Assembly: GCF_000740785.1 (NCBI RefSeq)
Contig: NZ_JFZB01000012.1
Coordinates: 1 to 64,000 of the forward strand
Length of the DNA stretch: 64,000 nt
Source: Paenirhodobacter enshiensis
Lineage (GTDB): Bacteria > Pseudomonadota > Alphaproteobacteria > Rhodobacterales > Rhodobacteraceae
Reading direction: 5' to 3'
This document shows, in pieces, positions 9,502 through 17,724 of the stretch (the stretch's first letter is position 1; each line of letters begins with the position of its first letter). The notes beneath the pieces are model-generated. The model was not told where the DNA came from. It was given only the letters and a program-made list of their open reading frames with translations, and searched no databases. Position numbers and translations under genes: made by a program.

Positions 9502-10794
9502 ATGAAAATCGTCATTCTTGGGTCGGGCGTGATCGGTGTCACCTCGGCGTGGTATCTGAATCAGGCGGGCCATGAGGTTACCGTCATCGACCGCGAGGCG
9601 GGCCCGGCGCTCGAGACCTCGTTCGGCAACGCGGGCGAGATCAGCCCCGGATATTCCGCCCCCTGGGCGGCGCCGGGGATCCCGATGAAGGCGCTGAAAT
9701 GGATGTTCATGCGCCACGCGCCTCTGGTCATCAATCTGCGCCCCGACGCCCACAAGGTCGGCTGGCTTGGCAAGATGCTGCTGAACTGCACCTCGGCGGC
9801 CTATGCGGTCAACAAGAGCCGGATGGTGCGCATCGCGGAATATTCGCGCGACTGTCTGCGCGATCTGCGCGCCGAGACCGGCATCCATTACGACGAGCGC
9901 ACCCAGGGCACGCTGCAGGTGTTCCGCGATCCCCATCAGGTGGAATCGGCGGCGAAGGACATCGCGGTTCTCAAGGCCGATGGCGTGCCGTTCGAGGTTC
10001 TCGATGCCGATGGTTGCGTCGCCTATGAGCCCGGCCTGAAGAAGTTCAAGCCGCAGATCGCGGGCGGGCTGCGCCTGCCGGGCGACGAAACGGGCGATTG
10101 CTTCAAGTTCACCAACGCGCTCGGCGAGATGGCCAAGGCGAAGGGCGTAACCTTCCGCTGGAACACCGAGATCACCGGCCTCGAGACCGAGGGCGACCGC
10201 ATCGTCGCGGCCCGCGCCGGCGCCGAGCGCATCACCGCGGATGCGTTCATCGTGGCTTTCGGCAGCTACTCGCCGTTCCTGGTGCGCCCGCTCGGGATCA
10301 ACCTGCCGATCTACCCGCTCAAGGGCTATTCGCTCACCGTTCCGATCCGCGACGAGGCGCGCGCCCCCGTCTCGACCGTGATGGACGAGACTTACAAGGT
10401 CGCGATCACCCGTCTGGGCGACCGGATCCGCGTCGGCGGTCTGGCCGAGATCAACGGCTTCAACATGGCGCTCGACCCGCGCCGGCGCGCCACGCTCGAC
10501 AAGTCGCTCACCGATCTGTTCGAGGGCGCCTGCGACCCGGCCGAGGCGCTGTTCTGGTGCGGTCTGCGTCCGATGACCCCCGATGGCACGCCGATCATCG
10601 GCCGGACCCGGTTCTCGAACCTTTACCTGAATACCGGACACGGCACGCTCGGCTGGACGATGTCGGCGGGGTCGGGGCGGCTGATCGCGGATATCGTCTC
10701 GGGTCGCAAGACCGGGATCGACGCGACCGACCTCGGCTACGACCGCTATCTGAGCGAGCGTCAGGCCGGGCACAGGCCGGCCCTTGCCGCCTGA
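9502..10794 (+). CDS. dadA: D-amino acid dehydrogenase
   Basis: This 430-residue FAD enzyme oxidatively deaminates D-amino acids to keto acids and passes electrons to the respiratory chain at the inner face of the membrane. The dinucleotide-binding start [20 protein letters not shown] has the GxGxxG at residues 7-12. [20 protein letters not shown] near residue 40 and the closing [19 protein letters not shown] near residue 375 are hallmarks of DadA. Length equals the family norm. The ATG was chosen because the GxGxxG strand begins right there. Only a 193-bp AT-richer promoter region lies upstream, and a hairpin terminator follows. No alanine racemase gene accompanies it. Confidence 0.92.
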   Translation: MKIVILGSGVIGVTSAWYLNQAGHEVTVIDREAGPALETSFGNAGEISPGYSAPWAAPGIPMKALKWMFMRHAPLVINLRPDAHKVGWLGKMLLNCTSAAYAVNKSRMVRIAEYSRDCLRDLRAETGIHYDERTQGTLQVFRDPHQVESAAKDIAVLKADGVPFEVLDADGCVAYEPGLKKFKPQIAGGLRLPGDETGDCFKFTNALGEMAKAKGVTFRWNTEITGLETEGDRIVAARAGAERITADAFIVAFGSYSPFLVRPLGINLPIYPLKGYSLTVPIRDEARAPVSTVMDETYKVAITRLGDRIRVGGLAEINGFNMALDPRRRATLDKSLTDLFEGACDPAEALFWCGLRPMTPDGTPIIGRTRFSNLYLNTGHGTLGWTMSAGSGRLIADIVSGRKTGIDATDLGYDRYLSERQAGHRPALAA

Positions 10795-10815
10795 GACCGG
10801 CGGTTCTGACCGATG

Positions 10816-10845
10816 AAGGCCGTCCCGTCGCCGGGGCGGCCTTTT
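10816..10845 (+). terminator. Rho-independent terminator after dadA
   Basis: AAGGCCG-TCCC pairs with GGGG-CGGCCTT around a short loop, followed by TTTT, 22 bp after the dadA stop. It also lies just beyond the 3' end of the convergent PCuAC gene and may serve both strands. Confidence 0.8.
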
Positions 10846-10861
10846 CGATGTGGCGGACAGC

Positions 10862-11377
10862 TCAGTTCGAGGCCGGGGCCGCCATGCCCATCGGCTTTCC
10901 GGCGCCCATATGCGCCTTGCCGGGGGCGATCACGGCCATCTTCAATGCGACGTCGCCTGCCTTTTCGAAGGTCAGGGTGACGTCGACGGTCTCGCCCTCG
11001 GTCAGGGGTCTGGTCAGCCCCATGAACATGACGTGATAGCTGCCGGGCTTCAGCACCACGGTCTGGCCGGCCGGGATCGGCAGCCCGTCCGGCAGCTCGC
11101 GCATCTTCATCACATCGCCCTGCAGTGCCATTTCGTGGACCTGCACCTCGGTCGCGAAATCTGCCTTGCCGCCGATCAGGCGGTCGTCTGCGGATCCGGC
11201 GTTGGAGATGGTGACGAAGCCGCCGGCGACCGGGGCCCCGGGCAGGGTGGCGCGGGTGAACGCATCGCTGAGTGTCAGGCCGGCAACCTGGACAGCGGCG
11301 GGTTTCGGGCTCTCGGCGAAGGACAAGGAGGCCGGGACAAGCGCCAGCGCGGCGCCCAGAAGGAACGGACGGATCAT
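10862..11377 (-). CDS. PCu(A)C periplasmic copper chaperone
   Basis: This 171-residue secreted protein belongs to the PCu(A)C family, which carries Cu(I) in the periplasm to cytochrome c oxidase. Residues 1-21 form a signal peptide ending in SLSFA. Copper ligands are H81-x-M83, M90/M92 and H115-x-M117, the family pattern of H-x-M, a central Met and a distal H-x-M. A Met/His-rich tail (AHMGAGKPMGMAAP) could bind further copper. It lies 45 bp after a small secreted protein gene on the same strand, and the two probably form an operon. Its place among D-amino-acid genes looks incidental. Confidence 0.9.
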   Translation of the reverse strand: MIRPFLLGAALALVPASLSFAESPKPAAVQVAGLTLSDAFTRATLPGAPVAGGFVTISNAGSADDRLIGGKADFATEVQVHEMALQGDVMKMRELPDGLPIPAGQTVVLKPGSYHVMFMGLTRPLTEGETVDVTLTFEKAGDVALKMAVIAPGKAHMGAGKPMGMAAPASN

Positions 11378-11422
11378 GGAAATCTCCGGTATATCAATTC
11401 GTTGAAGGTGTGTGGGCGGGTC

Positions 11423-11785
11423 TCAGACCCGCGGGGGCGCCCGCCATCCCCGCCCCGGGTCGAGGACCGGCCGGATGGCCTGGCTTTCGCGCGGAGCGGG
11501 GACGGTCCGGACCCGGATGAACCTCGCCGCGCGCACTGCTCCCGGCGCGGGCAGCAGCCGGACCGCGCCATCGACATGGCAGCCGGCGTCGGGCGTGAGG
11601 CCGTGAATATCGCCGCGCTTGCCCGCGCAGACATCGGCGACGTCGAACCCGGCCAGAGCAGCCGCGGCGATCCTCTCGGCCTCGGCCGAGGGGGCACGAT
11701 GGGCGAATCCGCACGCCGCCGTCGAAACGGTCAGCATCGTCAGCACGATAAGGCCGGCGAGGCCGTGGCGCAGCAAGCGGATCAT
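11423..11785 (-). CDS. Small secreted or lipoprotein-like hypothetical protein upstream of the PCuAC gene
   Basis: I do not firmly recognise this 120-residue protein. Residues 7-24 are hydrophobic, and STAACGF near residue 25 could be a lipobox-like or signal-peptidase region, so export is likely. The mature part has DVCAGKRGDIHGLTPDAGCH near residues 51-70, two cysteines that might bind metal or form a disulfide. Small exported DUF2946-type proteins often sit beside PCuAC genes, and this may be one, but the match is weak. The ATG follows only a poor ribosome site. The gene is divergent from the D-aminopeptidase gene and precedes the PCuAC gene in the same direction. Confidence 0.55.
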   Translation of the reverse strand: MIRLLRHGLAGLIVLTMLTVSTAACGFAHRAPSAEAERIAAAALAGFDVADVCAGKRGDIHGLTPDAGCHVDGAVRLLPAPGAVRAARFIRVRTVPAPRESQAIRPVLDPGRGWRAPPRV

Positions 11786-11884
11786 CGGCGGAGCTTGCAC
11801 GGAACGACGCGCACGCGCAAGCACACTGCCGGCTTTCGCCCGGCCGTGCATCGGCGTAGCCTGCGCGCCGAACAGGAGACCCCG

Positions 11885-13441
11885 ATGACCGATCTGAACC
11901 TTGCCGCCGCCGAAGCCCTTCTCGACACTCTTCCCGCGCGTCTCGGCGGTCCGGGGGGGCTTGCGGGTGTGGTTCACGAAGGCCGCATCGTGATGGCGCG
12001 TGCCTGGGGCTATGCCGATCTCGAGGCCGGGCGGCCGATGACGCGGCAAAGCCGGCTGCCGGTCTGCTCGATCTCGAAGCAGTTCACCTGCGGCGCGGTG
12101 CTGGCGGCGCTCGGTTCGCCAGAGGCGCTGGACGATCGGGTCGCGGATTGGCTTCCGGCTTTTGAGGAGCCGCGGCCGAGCGCGCGCAACCTGTGCAACA
12201 ACCAGTCGGGCCTGCGCGATTACTGGGCGCTGACGGTCCTTGACGGCGCGCGGGCCGAGCAGGAATTCCCCCGCGGTGCCGCACGTCCGCTGATCGCGCG
12301 GATGAAGACCGGGCATTTCGCGCCGGGCACCTCCTATTCCTATTGCAACGCCAATTTTCGCATCCTCGGCGACATGCTGTCCGAGGCGACGGGCCGCGAC
12401 CTCGCAGAGCTTTACCGCACTCTGATCTGGGATCCGGCGGGGATGGACAGCGCGGCGCTGACGCCCGACACGCGCCATCCGGTCGATGGAGTCACCGGCT
12501 ATGAGGGCGCGCCCGATCACGGCTTCCTGCCGGCGCATAACGGCGTCTGGTGGCAGGGAGATGCGGGGATTTCGGCCTCGCTCGATGACATGCTGGCGTG
12601 GGAATGCTGGATTGATGCCACGCGCGAGGATGCGGGCTCGGTTTATCGCCGCTTGTCAGAGCCGCAAACCTTCGCCGACGGCGCGGCGGCGGGCTATGGC
12701 TTCGGCCTCGCGCGCGAGACCGTCGGGCGGGCTGTTTTCACCGGGCATGGCGGTGCGTTGCGCGGCTTCCGGCTCTATCGGATGAACGCGCGGGCGGAGC
12801 GGCTTTCGGTCGTGGTGATGCTCAACCACGAGGGCGATGCGCATGGCGCGGCAGTGGCGCTGGCGCGTGCGGCGCTTGGCGTGGCGGAACCCGCGGCGCC
12901 TTTGTTGCCCGAGGGCTGGGACGGGATCTGGCTCGACCGCGAACGCGGCATGGTGGCGCAGATCGTCTCCGGCCGGCGGAGCGCGACTTTGCATTATGCC
13001 ACCCGCCCGCTGTCGATGCAGTTCGACGGCGAGGGGCTGAGCGCGCCGGGCACCACGATCCGCCGCGATGGCACGGCGCTGAGCATGGCGCTGCCGGGCG
13101 AGAATACCGTTCGTCGTCTGATCCCGCTGTCCCCCCTGCCCCATGCCTCGGGCGACGAGATTTCGGGCCTTTACGAAAGCCCGGAACCCGGCAGCCGGAT
13201 GCGGATCGAGGCGCGCGACGGCGCGGTCTTCGCCACCTTCGAGGGCACGCTCGGTCAGGGCCGGCCGGAGCCGATGACCCCGGTCGCGCGCGACATCTGG
13301 CGGCTGACGGTGCGCCGCTCGATGGATGCTCCGGCACCGGGCGAATGGACCTTCACGGTCAGCCGTGACGCGGCGGGCCGCGTCGCGGGCGGCACGCTCA
13401 GCGTCTGGCTCGCCCGCGGGATCCGCTGGCGCCGGCTGTAA
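11885..13441 (+). CDS. dap: D-aminopeptidase (penicillin-recognising serine hydrolase)
   Basis: This 518-residue protein closely matches D-aminopeptidase (DAP) of Ochrobactrum anthropi, which removes N-terminal D-residues, chiefly D-Ala, from peptides and amides. The catalytic motifs fall at the DAP positions: S62-x-x-K65 in VCSISKQFTC, Y-C-N in SYSYCNANFRIL near residue 153, and H-x-G in FTGHGGALRGFR. The segments CNNQSGLRDYWAL and GDAGISASLDDMLAWE are also characteristic. Residues past about 330 form the two C-terminal beta-barrel domains of DAP. The start gives the known length within two residues. With DadA 1.1 kb away it suggests use of D-amino acids released from peptidoglycan-like peptides. 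Confidence 0.92.
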   Translation: MTDLNLAAAEALLDTLPARLGGPGGLAGVVHEGRIVMARAWGYADLEAGRPMTRQSRLPVCSISKQFTCGAVLAALGSPEALDDRVADWLPAFEEPRPSARNLCNNQSGLRDYWALTVLDGARAEQEFPRGAARPLIARMKTGHFAPGTSYSYCNANFRILGDMLSEATGRDLAELYRTLIWDPAGMDSAALTPDTRHPVDGVTGYEGAPDHGFLPAHNGVWWQGDAGISASLDDMLAWECWIDATREDAGSVYRRLSEPQTFADGAAAGYGFGLARETVGRAVFTGHGGALRGFRLYRMNARAERLSVVVMLNHEGDAHGAAVALARAALGVAEPAAPLLPEGWDGIWLDRERGMVAQIVSGRRSATLHYATRPLSMQFDGEGLSAPGTTIRRDGTALSMALPGENTVRRLIPLSPLPHASGDEISGLYESPEPGSRMRIEARDGAVFATFEGTLGQGRPEPMTPVARDIWRLTVRRSMDAPAPGEWTFTVSRDAAGRVAGGTLSVWLARGIRWRRL

Positions 13442-13443
13442 CC

Positions 13444-14763
13444 TCAGGCGAGCGCGGGCCGCAGCCGGCGGATCGACAGCGGTTCGGGATCGACCGCCGG
13501 GCGGCGCCCCATCACCAGATCGGCCGCCATCTCGCCAAGTGCCGGGCCGACGCCGAAGCCGTGGCCCGAGCAGCCCGAGGCGATGAAGAAGCCGGGCACC
13601 GTGGCGATCGGGCTGACCACCGCGACGGAATCGGGCGTCACATCCATCACGCCCGCCCAGGCCGTCACCAGCTTCGCCGAGGCGAAGGGGGTGAACGCCT
13701 CGGCCAGTTGCGCCATCGCCTTGCGGATATTGGGCAGATGCGGCGCCGGGTCGAGGGTGCGGCAGGTCTCGAACGCGGTCACCCGGTCGCCCGCCCAGTG
13801 CCGCGGGCGGCGCAGATCCTCGAAGAAGCTCATGCCGAAGCGCAGGCTCAGATCGCGCCACGAGCCGAGCAGAGAGGGCAGATATTCGCGCATCAGCACG
13901 AAGTTGTCGGGCAGGATCGGGGTCAGGTTCGCGCTGCGCAGCGCGATGGTGTAATCGCCGTCGAGGCGGCGCCGGAACGCGATCTTGCGTGCGCCGAAGG
14001 CGGTTTCTCCCAGGCCTTCGACGCCGGTGACGCGGGCCGCGGTGCCCAGAACCTGAAGCTGCGGGAAGTCGATGCCGAGGTTGCCGGCAAACAGCCGCGA
14101 CCAGGCCCCGCCCGCCAGCACCACCTGCGAACAGCCGATCCGCCCGCGCTCTGTCACCACGCCCGAGACGCGGCCGGCCGAGGTTTCGACCGTGCGCACG
14201 GCGCAATTGGTCAGCACCCTGGCGCCGGCGCGCCGCGCGGCTTCGGCCATCGCGGGGGTGGCGAGCCAGGGCTCCGCCCGACCGTCGCTGTCGCACAGGA
14301 TCGCGCCGGCCAAGGGTTTCGCCGGGTTCATGCCGGGGAAGGCGGCGGCGGCCTCGCGCGCGCTCAGCTGCCTTGTGTCGAAGCCATGCGCGCGGGCGGT
14401 CTCGCGCCATTTGATCCACGGCGCGCCCTCGGCTTCGGAATGGAAGGCATAGGCGATGCCGGTCTCGCGATAGCCGGTCTCGGCACCGATGCGGGCGTTC
14501 ATGCCCCGCCACATCTCGCGCGAGGCGATGGCGAGCGGCAGTTCCGCCATGTCGCGGCCGATCTGGCGCACCCAGCCCCAGTTGCGGCCCGACTGCTCGC
14601 CGCCGATCACGCCCTTTTCGCACAGCGCGACAGGGATGCCGCGCTCGGCCAAGGTCAGCGCGGTCATCGTGCCGACGATGCCGCCGCCGATCACCACGAC
14701 CTCCACTTGCTCGGGGAGTTCGGCATCGCCGGTGACGGGGGTGACGGGGATCGAGATCGACAT
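13444..14763 (-). CDS. FAD-dependent oxidoreductase of the DAO family
   Basis: This 439-residue flavoprotein belongs to the D-amino-acid-oxidase/PuuB fold family that oxidises primary or secondary amines. The dinucleotide motif VVVIGGGIVGTMTALTLAER is at residues 22-41. The QSGRNWGWVRQIGRD stretch near residue 58 is typical of gamma-glutamylputrescine-oxidase-like enzymes. The C-terminal FIASGCSGHGFGVGPALGEM closes the FAD site. It shares orientation with the aldehyde dehydrogenase upstream, but a terminator lies between them. An amine oxidase plus aldehyde dehydrogenase would convert an amine to its acid. Substrate unknown. Confidence 0.82.
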   Translation of the reverse strand: MSISIPVTPVTGDAELPEQVEVVVIGGGIVGTMTALTLAERGIPVALCEKGVIGGEQSGRNWGWVRQIGRDMAELPLAIASREMWRGMNARIGAETGYRETGIAYAFHSEAEGAPWIKWRETARAHGFDTRQLSAREAAAAFPGMNPAKPLAGAILCDSDGRAEPWLATPAMAEAARRAGARVLTNCAVRTVETSAGRVSGVVTERGRIGCSQVVLAGGAWSRLFAGNLGIDFPQLQVLGTAARVTGVEGLGETAFGARKIAFRRRLDGDYTIALRSANLTPILPDNFVLMREYLPSLLGSWRDLSLRFGMSFFEDLRRPRHWAGDRVTAFETCRTLDPAPHLPNIRKAMAQLAEAFTPFASAKLVTAWAGVMDVTPDSVAVVSPIATVPGFFIASGCSGHGFGVGPALGEMAADLVMGRRPAVDPEPLSIRRLRPALA

Positions 14764-14907
14764 GGGTCAGGCCTTCGGTGGGCAGAAAAGACCGGGCTGG
14801 TCTGCGCGGTGCAACGCGCCTTGTCACGCGATTTCGGCGCCCGGACGGCGGTTGCGGCGATCTGTCCGGGAATGGTGCCGTGAAAAGCGGCAGCACGCGA
14901 AAAAGAG

Positions 14908-14937
14908 AAGGCCCCGATCCGCGGGGACCGGGGCCTT
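14908..14937 (-). terminator. Rho-independent terminator after the aldehyde dehydrogenase gene
   Basis: AAGGCCCCG at 14908-14916 pairs with CGGGGCCTT at 14929-14937. Read on the minus strand, the stem is followed by TCTCTTTTT, a classic U-tract. It lies 22 bp beyond the aldehyde dehydrogenase stop and separates that gene from the FAD oxidoreductase downstream. Confidence 0.88.
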
Positions 14938-14959
14938 CGGTGTGGTCTCAGGGACAGGC

Positions 14960-16405
14960 TCAGCCGATCCGGGTGACGAACTTGGTGTCGAGATAGGCCT
15001 CGACCGCCTCGGATCCGCCTTCGGTGCCGTAGCCCGAGTCCTTCATGCCGCCGAACGGCACTTCGGGCAGCGCGAGGCCGAGGTGGTTGATCGTCAGCAT
15101 CCCGGCCTCGACCCGTGCGGCGAGCGCATCCGCCGTCGCCGAGTTGCGCGTCCAGGCATAGGCCGCGAGGCCGAAGGGCAGACGGTTCGCCTCGGTGATC
15201 GCTTCCTCGACCGAGGCGACGCGGTTCACGATGGCGACCGGGCCGAAGGGTTCTTCGTTCATGATCCGGGCGTCGAGCGGCACATCGGCCAGAACGGTCG
15301 GTTCGTAGAACCAGCCCTTGTTGCCGAGGCGCTTACCGCCGGTCATCAGGCGCGCACCGCGCTCGATGGCGTCAGAGACCAGCGCCTCGATCGCCGGGAT
15401 GCGGCGCGGGTTGGCGAGCGGGCCCATGGCGACGCCCTCTTCAAGCCCGTTGCCGACCTTGACCTGCTTCGTCGCGGCGGTGAAACCGTCGAGGAAGGCG
15501 TCGAACGCCGGCTCCTCGATCAGGAAGCGGGTCGGCGAGACGCAGACCTGACCGGCGTTGCGGAACTTGTGCATCGCCATGACCGAGGCCGCCTGCGCCA
15601 CATCGGCATCCTTCGCGACGATCACCGGGGCATGGCCGCCAAGCTCCATCGTCACGCGCTTCATGTGCTGACCGGCGAGCGCCGCCAGCATCTTGCCCAC
15701 GGGCGTCGAGCCGGTGAACGAGATCTTGCGGATCACCGGATGCGGGATCAGGTATTCGGAAATCTCCGCCGGCACACCATAGACCAGGTTGATCACGCCG
15801 GCCGGGGCGCCGGCATCGACGAAGGCCTGAATCATCGCCGCGGGCGAGGCCGGGGTTTCCTCGGGCGCCTTGACGATGATCGAGCAGCCGGCGGCCAGCG
15901 CCGCGCACAGCTTGCGCACCACCTGATTGATCGGGAAGTTCCACGGCGTGAAGGCCGCAACCGGGCCGACCGGCAGTTTCAGCGTCATCTGCACGACGCC
16001 CGGCTGACGCGAGGGGATCACCTGACCGTACTGGCGGCGGGCTTCCTCGGCGAACCAGTCGATGGTGTCGGCGGCGCCGAGCGTCTCCATCCGCGATTGC
16101 GCCAGCGGCTTGCCGTTCTCGCGCGTCATGATCCAGGCGATCTCGTCGACGCGTTCGCGCAGCAGCTCGGCCGCGCGGCGCATCAGCTTCGAGCGCTCGA
16201 ACGCGCCGGTGTCGCGCCAGATCGCGAAGCCCTTCTCGACGGCGGCAAGCGCGCGGTCGAGGTCGTCGCGCCCGGCATGGGCGACACGGCCGATCACCTC
16301 TTCGGTCGCCGGGTCGATCACGTCGATCCAGCCCTGCGATCCCCCGACCCACTGGCCGTCGATCAGCAGGCGCACATCGGGATAGGTAAAGTCAGTCGTG
16401 CTCAT
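14960..16405 (-). CDS. NAD(P)-dependent aldehyde dehydrogenase, succinate-semialdehyde dehydrogenase-like
   Basis: This 481-residue enzyme oxidises an aldehyde to its acid and resembles GabD-type succinate-semialdehyde dehydrogenases in length and motifs. [22 protein letters not shown] near residue 148, the oxyanion and cofactor segment [12 protein letters not shown], the general base in [11 protein letters not shown], and the catalytic cysteine in [14 protein letters not shown] (near residue 283) are all intact. EEPFGPVA near residue 380 completes the active site. The ATG after ACGAACGCC gives the standard length; a longer in-frame extension is not conserved in style. It lies downstream of the GntR gene and upstream of the FAD amine oxidoreductase, consistent with an amine-to-acid pathway. 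Confidence 0.88.
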   Translation of the reverse strand: MSTTDFTYPDVRLLIDGQWVGGSQGWIDVIDPATEEVIGRVAHAGRDDLDRALAAVEKGFAIWRDTGAFERSKLMRRAAELLRERVDEIAWIMTRENGKPLAQSRMETLGAADTIDWFAEEARRQYGQVIPSRQPGVVQMTLKLPVGPVAAFTPWNFPINQVVRKLCAALAAGCSIIVKAPEETPASPAAMIQAFVDAGAPAGVINLVYGVPAEISEYLIPHPVIRKISFTGSTPVGKMLAALAGQHMKRVTMELGGHAPVIVAKDADVAQAASVMAMHKFRNAGQVCVSPTRFLIEEPAFDAFLDGFTAATKQVKVGNGLEEGVAMGPLANPRRIPAIEALVSDAIERGARLMTGGKRLGNKGWFYEPTVLADVPLDARIMNEEPFGPVAIVNRVASVEEAITEANRLPFGLAAYAWTRNSATADALAARVEAGMLTINHLGLALPEVPFGGMKDSGYGTEGGSEAVEAYLDTKFVTRIG

Positions 16406-16633
16406 GGCGTTCGTTCCGTATGGTTCAATCTTCTGGATGTATCGGCCGGGGCGGTGCGTCCGGGGACGGCATGACGGCCGGGTCGGGCTCATAGGTGGCG
16501 GCGAAGTGCGACAAAGGCAAGGGTTTGCGCGCCGGGGCGGGCAGTTTCGGGCCGGCCGGCAGGCGAAGCGCCCAAATCCTGGCCATCGCGATCAACCAGC
16601 CGCGCAACGTGCCGAGCGACGGGATCGCCCGGG

Positions 16634-16652
16634 CGACCGTATCGGACCGGGG
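16634..16652. repeat. 19-bp direct repeat, copy 1
   Basis: CGACCGTATCGGACCGGGG occurs here and identically at 16739-16757, 105 bp away centre to centre, which is a whole number of helical turns (ten). The core CCG-TAT-CGG is a small dyad. Paired operator sites for the adjacent GntR regulator are one explanation. Confidence 0.7.
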
Positions 16653-16738
16653 GCATCCGCGATTTCTGCCGAATGCCTTTCGCTGCGATGAAGCGGCTGC
16701 CCGGCCACGAAGATCTGGCGCGAAGATCCGGATTGCGC

Positions 16739-16757
16739 CGACCGTATCGGACCGGGG
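16739..16757. repeat. 19-bp direct repeat, copy 2
   Basis: This is the second exact copy of the repeat at 16634-16652. It lies 26 bp beyond the GntR gene stop in the direction of that gene's transcription. Confidence 0.7.
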
Positions 16758-16783
16758 CGTCCCGGGCCCTCCCCCGGGCGGGG

Positions 16784-17437
16784 TCAGCGCAGGGGGGGCG
16801 TCTCCTCGCCCTCGACGATCTCAAGCACCACGCGGAAGGTCGCGGCGGTGTGCGCGCGCATCAGACGTTGTGCCTCGTTTGCGTCCTCGGCGTGGATCGC
16901 GGCGGCGAGAGCGCGGTGCTCGACCTGCGAAGTGGCGATGCGGTCGGCGCGGCGATTGAACTGGATATGGCGCCAGGGCATGGTGCGCAGCTCCAGTTCC
17001 TCGATCATCTCCGCCATCACCGGGTTATGGGCACCGTCGCGGATGATGCGGTGAAAGCGGCGGTTGACCTCCTCGAAATCGGCATCGGGGTCGTCGCCGG
17101 CCTGCACCGCGGCGGCGAGGGCCTGACGCTCCAGCTCGCTCATCCTGAGAGCGGCGAAGCGTGCGACCAGCCCTTCGATCTCTCCCATCGCCTCGAACAG
17201 CGCGTGCAGGGTCTGGGTCGGGATTTTCCGCACCAGAAGCGCGCGGCGCGGTCCGCGTTCGGCCAGCCCCGTCGAGACCAGCCGCTGCAGCGCCTCGCGC
17301 ACCGGGGTGCGCGACATGCCGTATTCTTCCGCTATGGGTATCTCGTTCAGCAGGTCGCCCGGATGGTAACGCCCTTCGAGAATGCCCGAAAGAAGGGCGG
17401 AATAAACGTCGTCAGCGTATTTTTTGCCACTTCTCAT
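16784..17437 (-). CDS. GntR-family regulator with FCD domain
   Basis: This 217-residue regulator has an N-terminal winged helix (residues about 10-70, with LLNEIPIAEEYGMSRTPVRE and ALQRLVSTGLAERGPRRALLV) and a C-terminal FCD effector domain. The likely metal and ligand residues are NRRFH near residue 128, EH in SQVEHRAL near residue 170 and RAHTA near residue 193. FCD regulators mostly repress carboxylate or amino-acid catabolic genes and release DNA when bound by substrate. The gene is divergent from gamma-glutamyltransferase. A TGTATACA palindrome just upstream of its start recurs before the ABC importer, which suggests it governs this locus. Confidence 0.9.
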   Translation of the reverse strand: MRSGKKYADDVYSALLSGILEGRYHPGDLLNEIPIAEEYGMSRTPVREALQRLVSTGLAERGPRRALLVRKIPTQTLHALFEAMGEIEGLVARFAALRMSELERQALAAAVQAGDDPDADFEEVNRRFHRIIRDGAHNPVMAEMIEELELRTMPWRHIQFNRRADRIATSQVEHRALAAAIHAEDANEAQRLMRAHTAATFRVVLEIVEGEETPPLR

Positions 17438-17472
17438 TCTTCATGCCACTGTTGGATATCTTTTTCTTTATT

Positions 17473-17483
17473 TGTATACATAA
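17473..17483. promoter_or_regulatory. Putative GntR operator TGTATACATAA (copy 1)
   Basis: TGTATACA is a perfect 8-bp palindrome within an AT-rich patch 36 bp upstream of the GntR start, in the divergent space before gamma-glutamyltransferase. The 11-bp string TGTATACATAA recurs exactly at 19435-19445. GntR/FCD proteins commonly bind such short palindromes. Identity is seen; binding is inference. Confidence 0.6.
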
Positions 17484-17724
17484 ACGAAGCGACACCATCG
17501 TGCCACCTCGAAGAGGAATCATCGGGCGTCGATCTGGTCCCGGCCGTCACGGGCGGATGCAGGTCAGCCTATCGCCGAAGCCGGGCGGGGCCAAGCGCCG
17601 CCCGTGTTCCGGACGTCGATCCCTGCGCGGTGTGGCCCGATGATCGCCCCGCCCGTTCGCGGGCGAGGAGGAATGAGACAAGACAACGGGCCCGAAGCGG
17701 GCCAGACCACAGGAAGGACGCCCC

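Larger units (their letters stand above)
16406..16783. other. 378-bp non-coding gap between GntR and aldehyde dehydrogenase genes
   Basis: No credible gene is seen here: short ORFs in several frames are arginine-rich shadows. The stretch carries two exact copies of a 19-bp repeat (listed separately) and probably holds the promoter and control region of the aldehyde dehydrogenase gene, which is read leftward from 16405. Confidence 0.6.

Noticed and set aside
14960-16492. Longer start for the aldehyde dehydrogenase at 16492
   Set aside because: The extra 29 residues are Arg/Pro-rich and unlike the family, whereas the ATG at 16405 gives the standard length.
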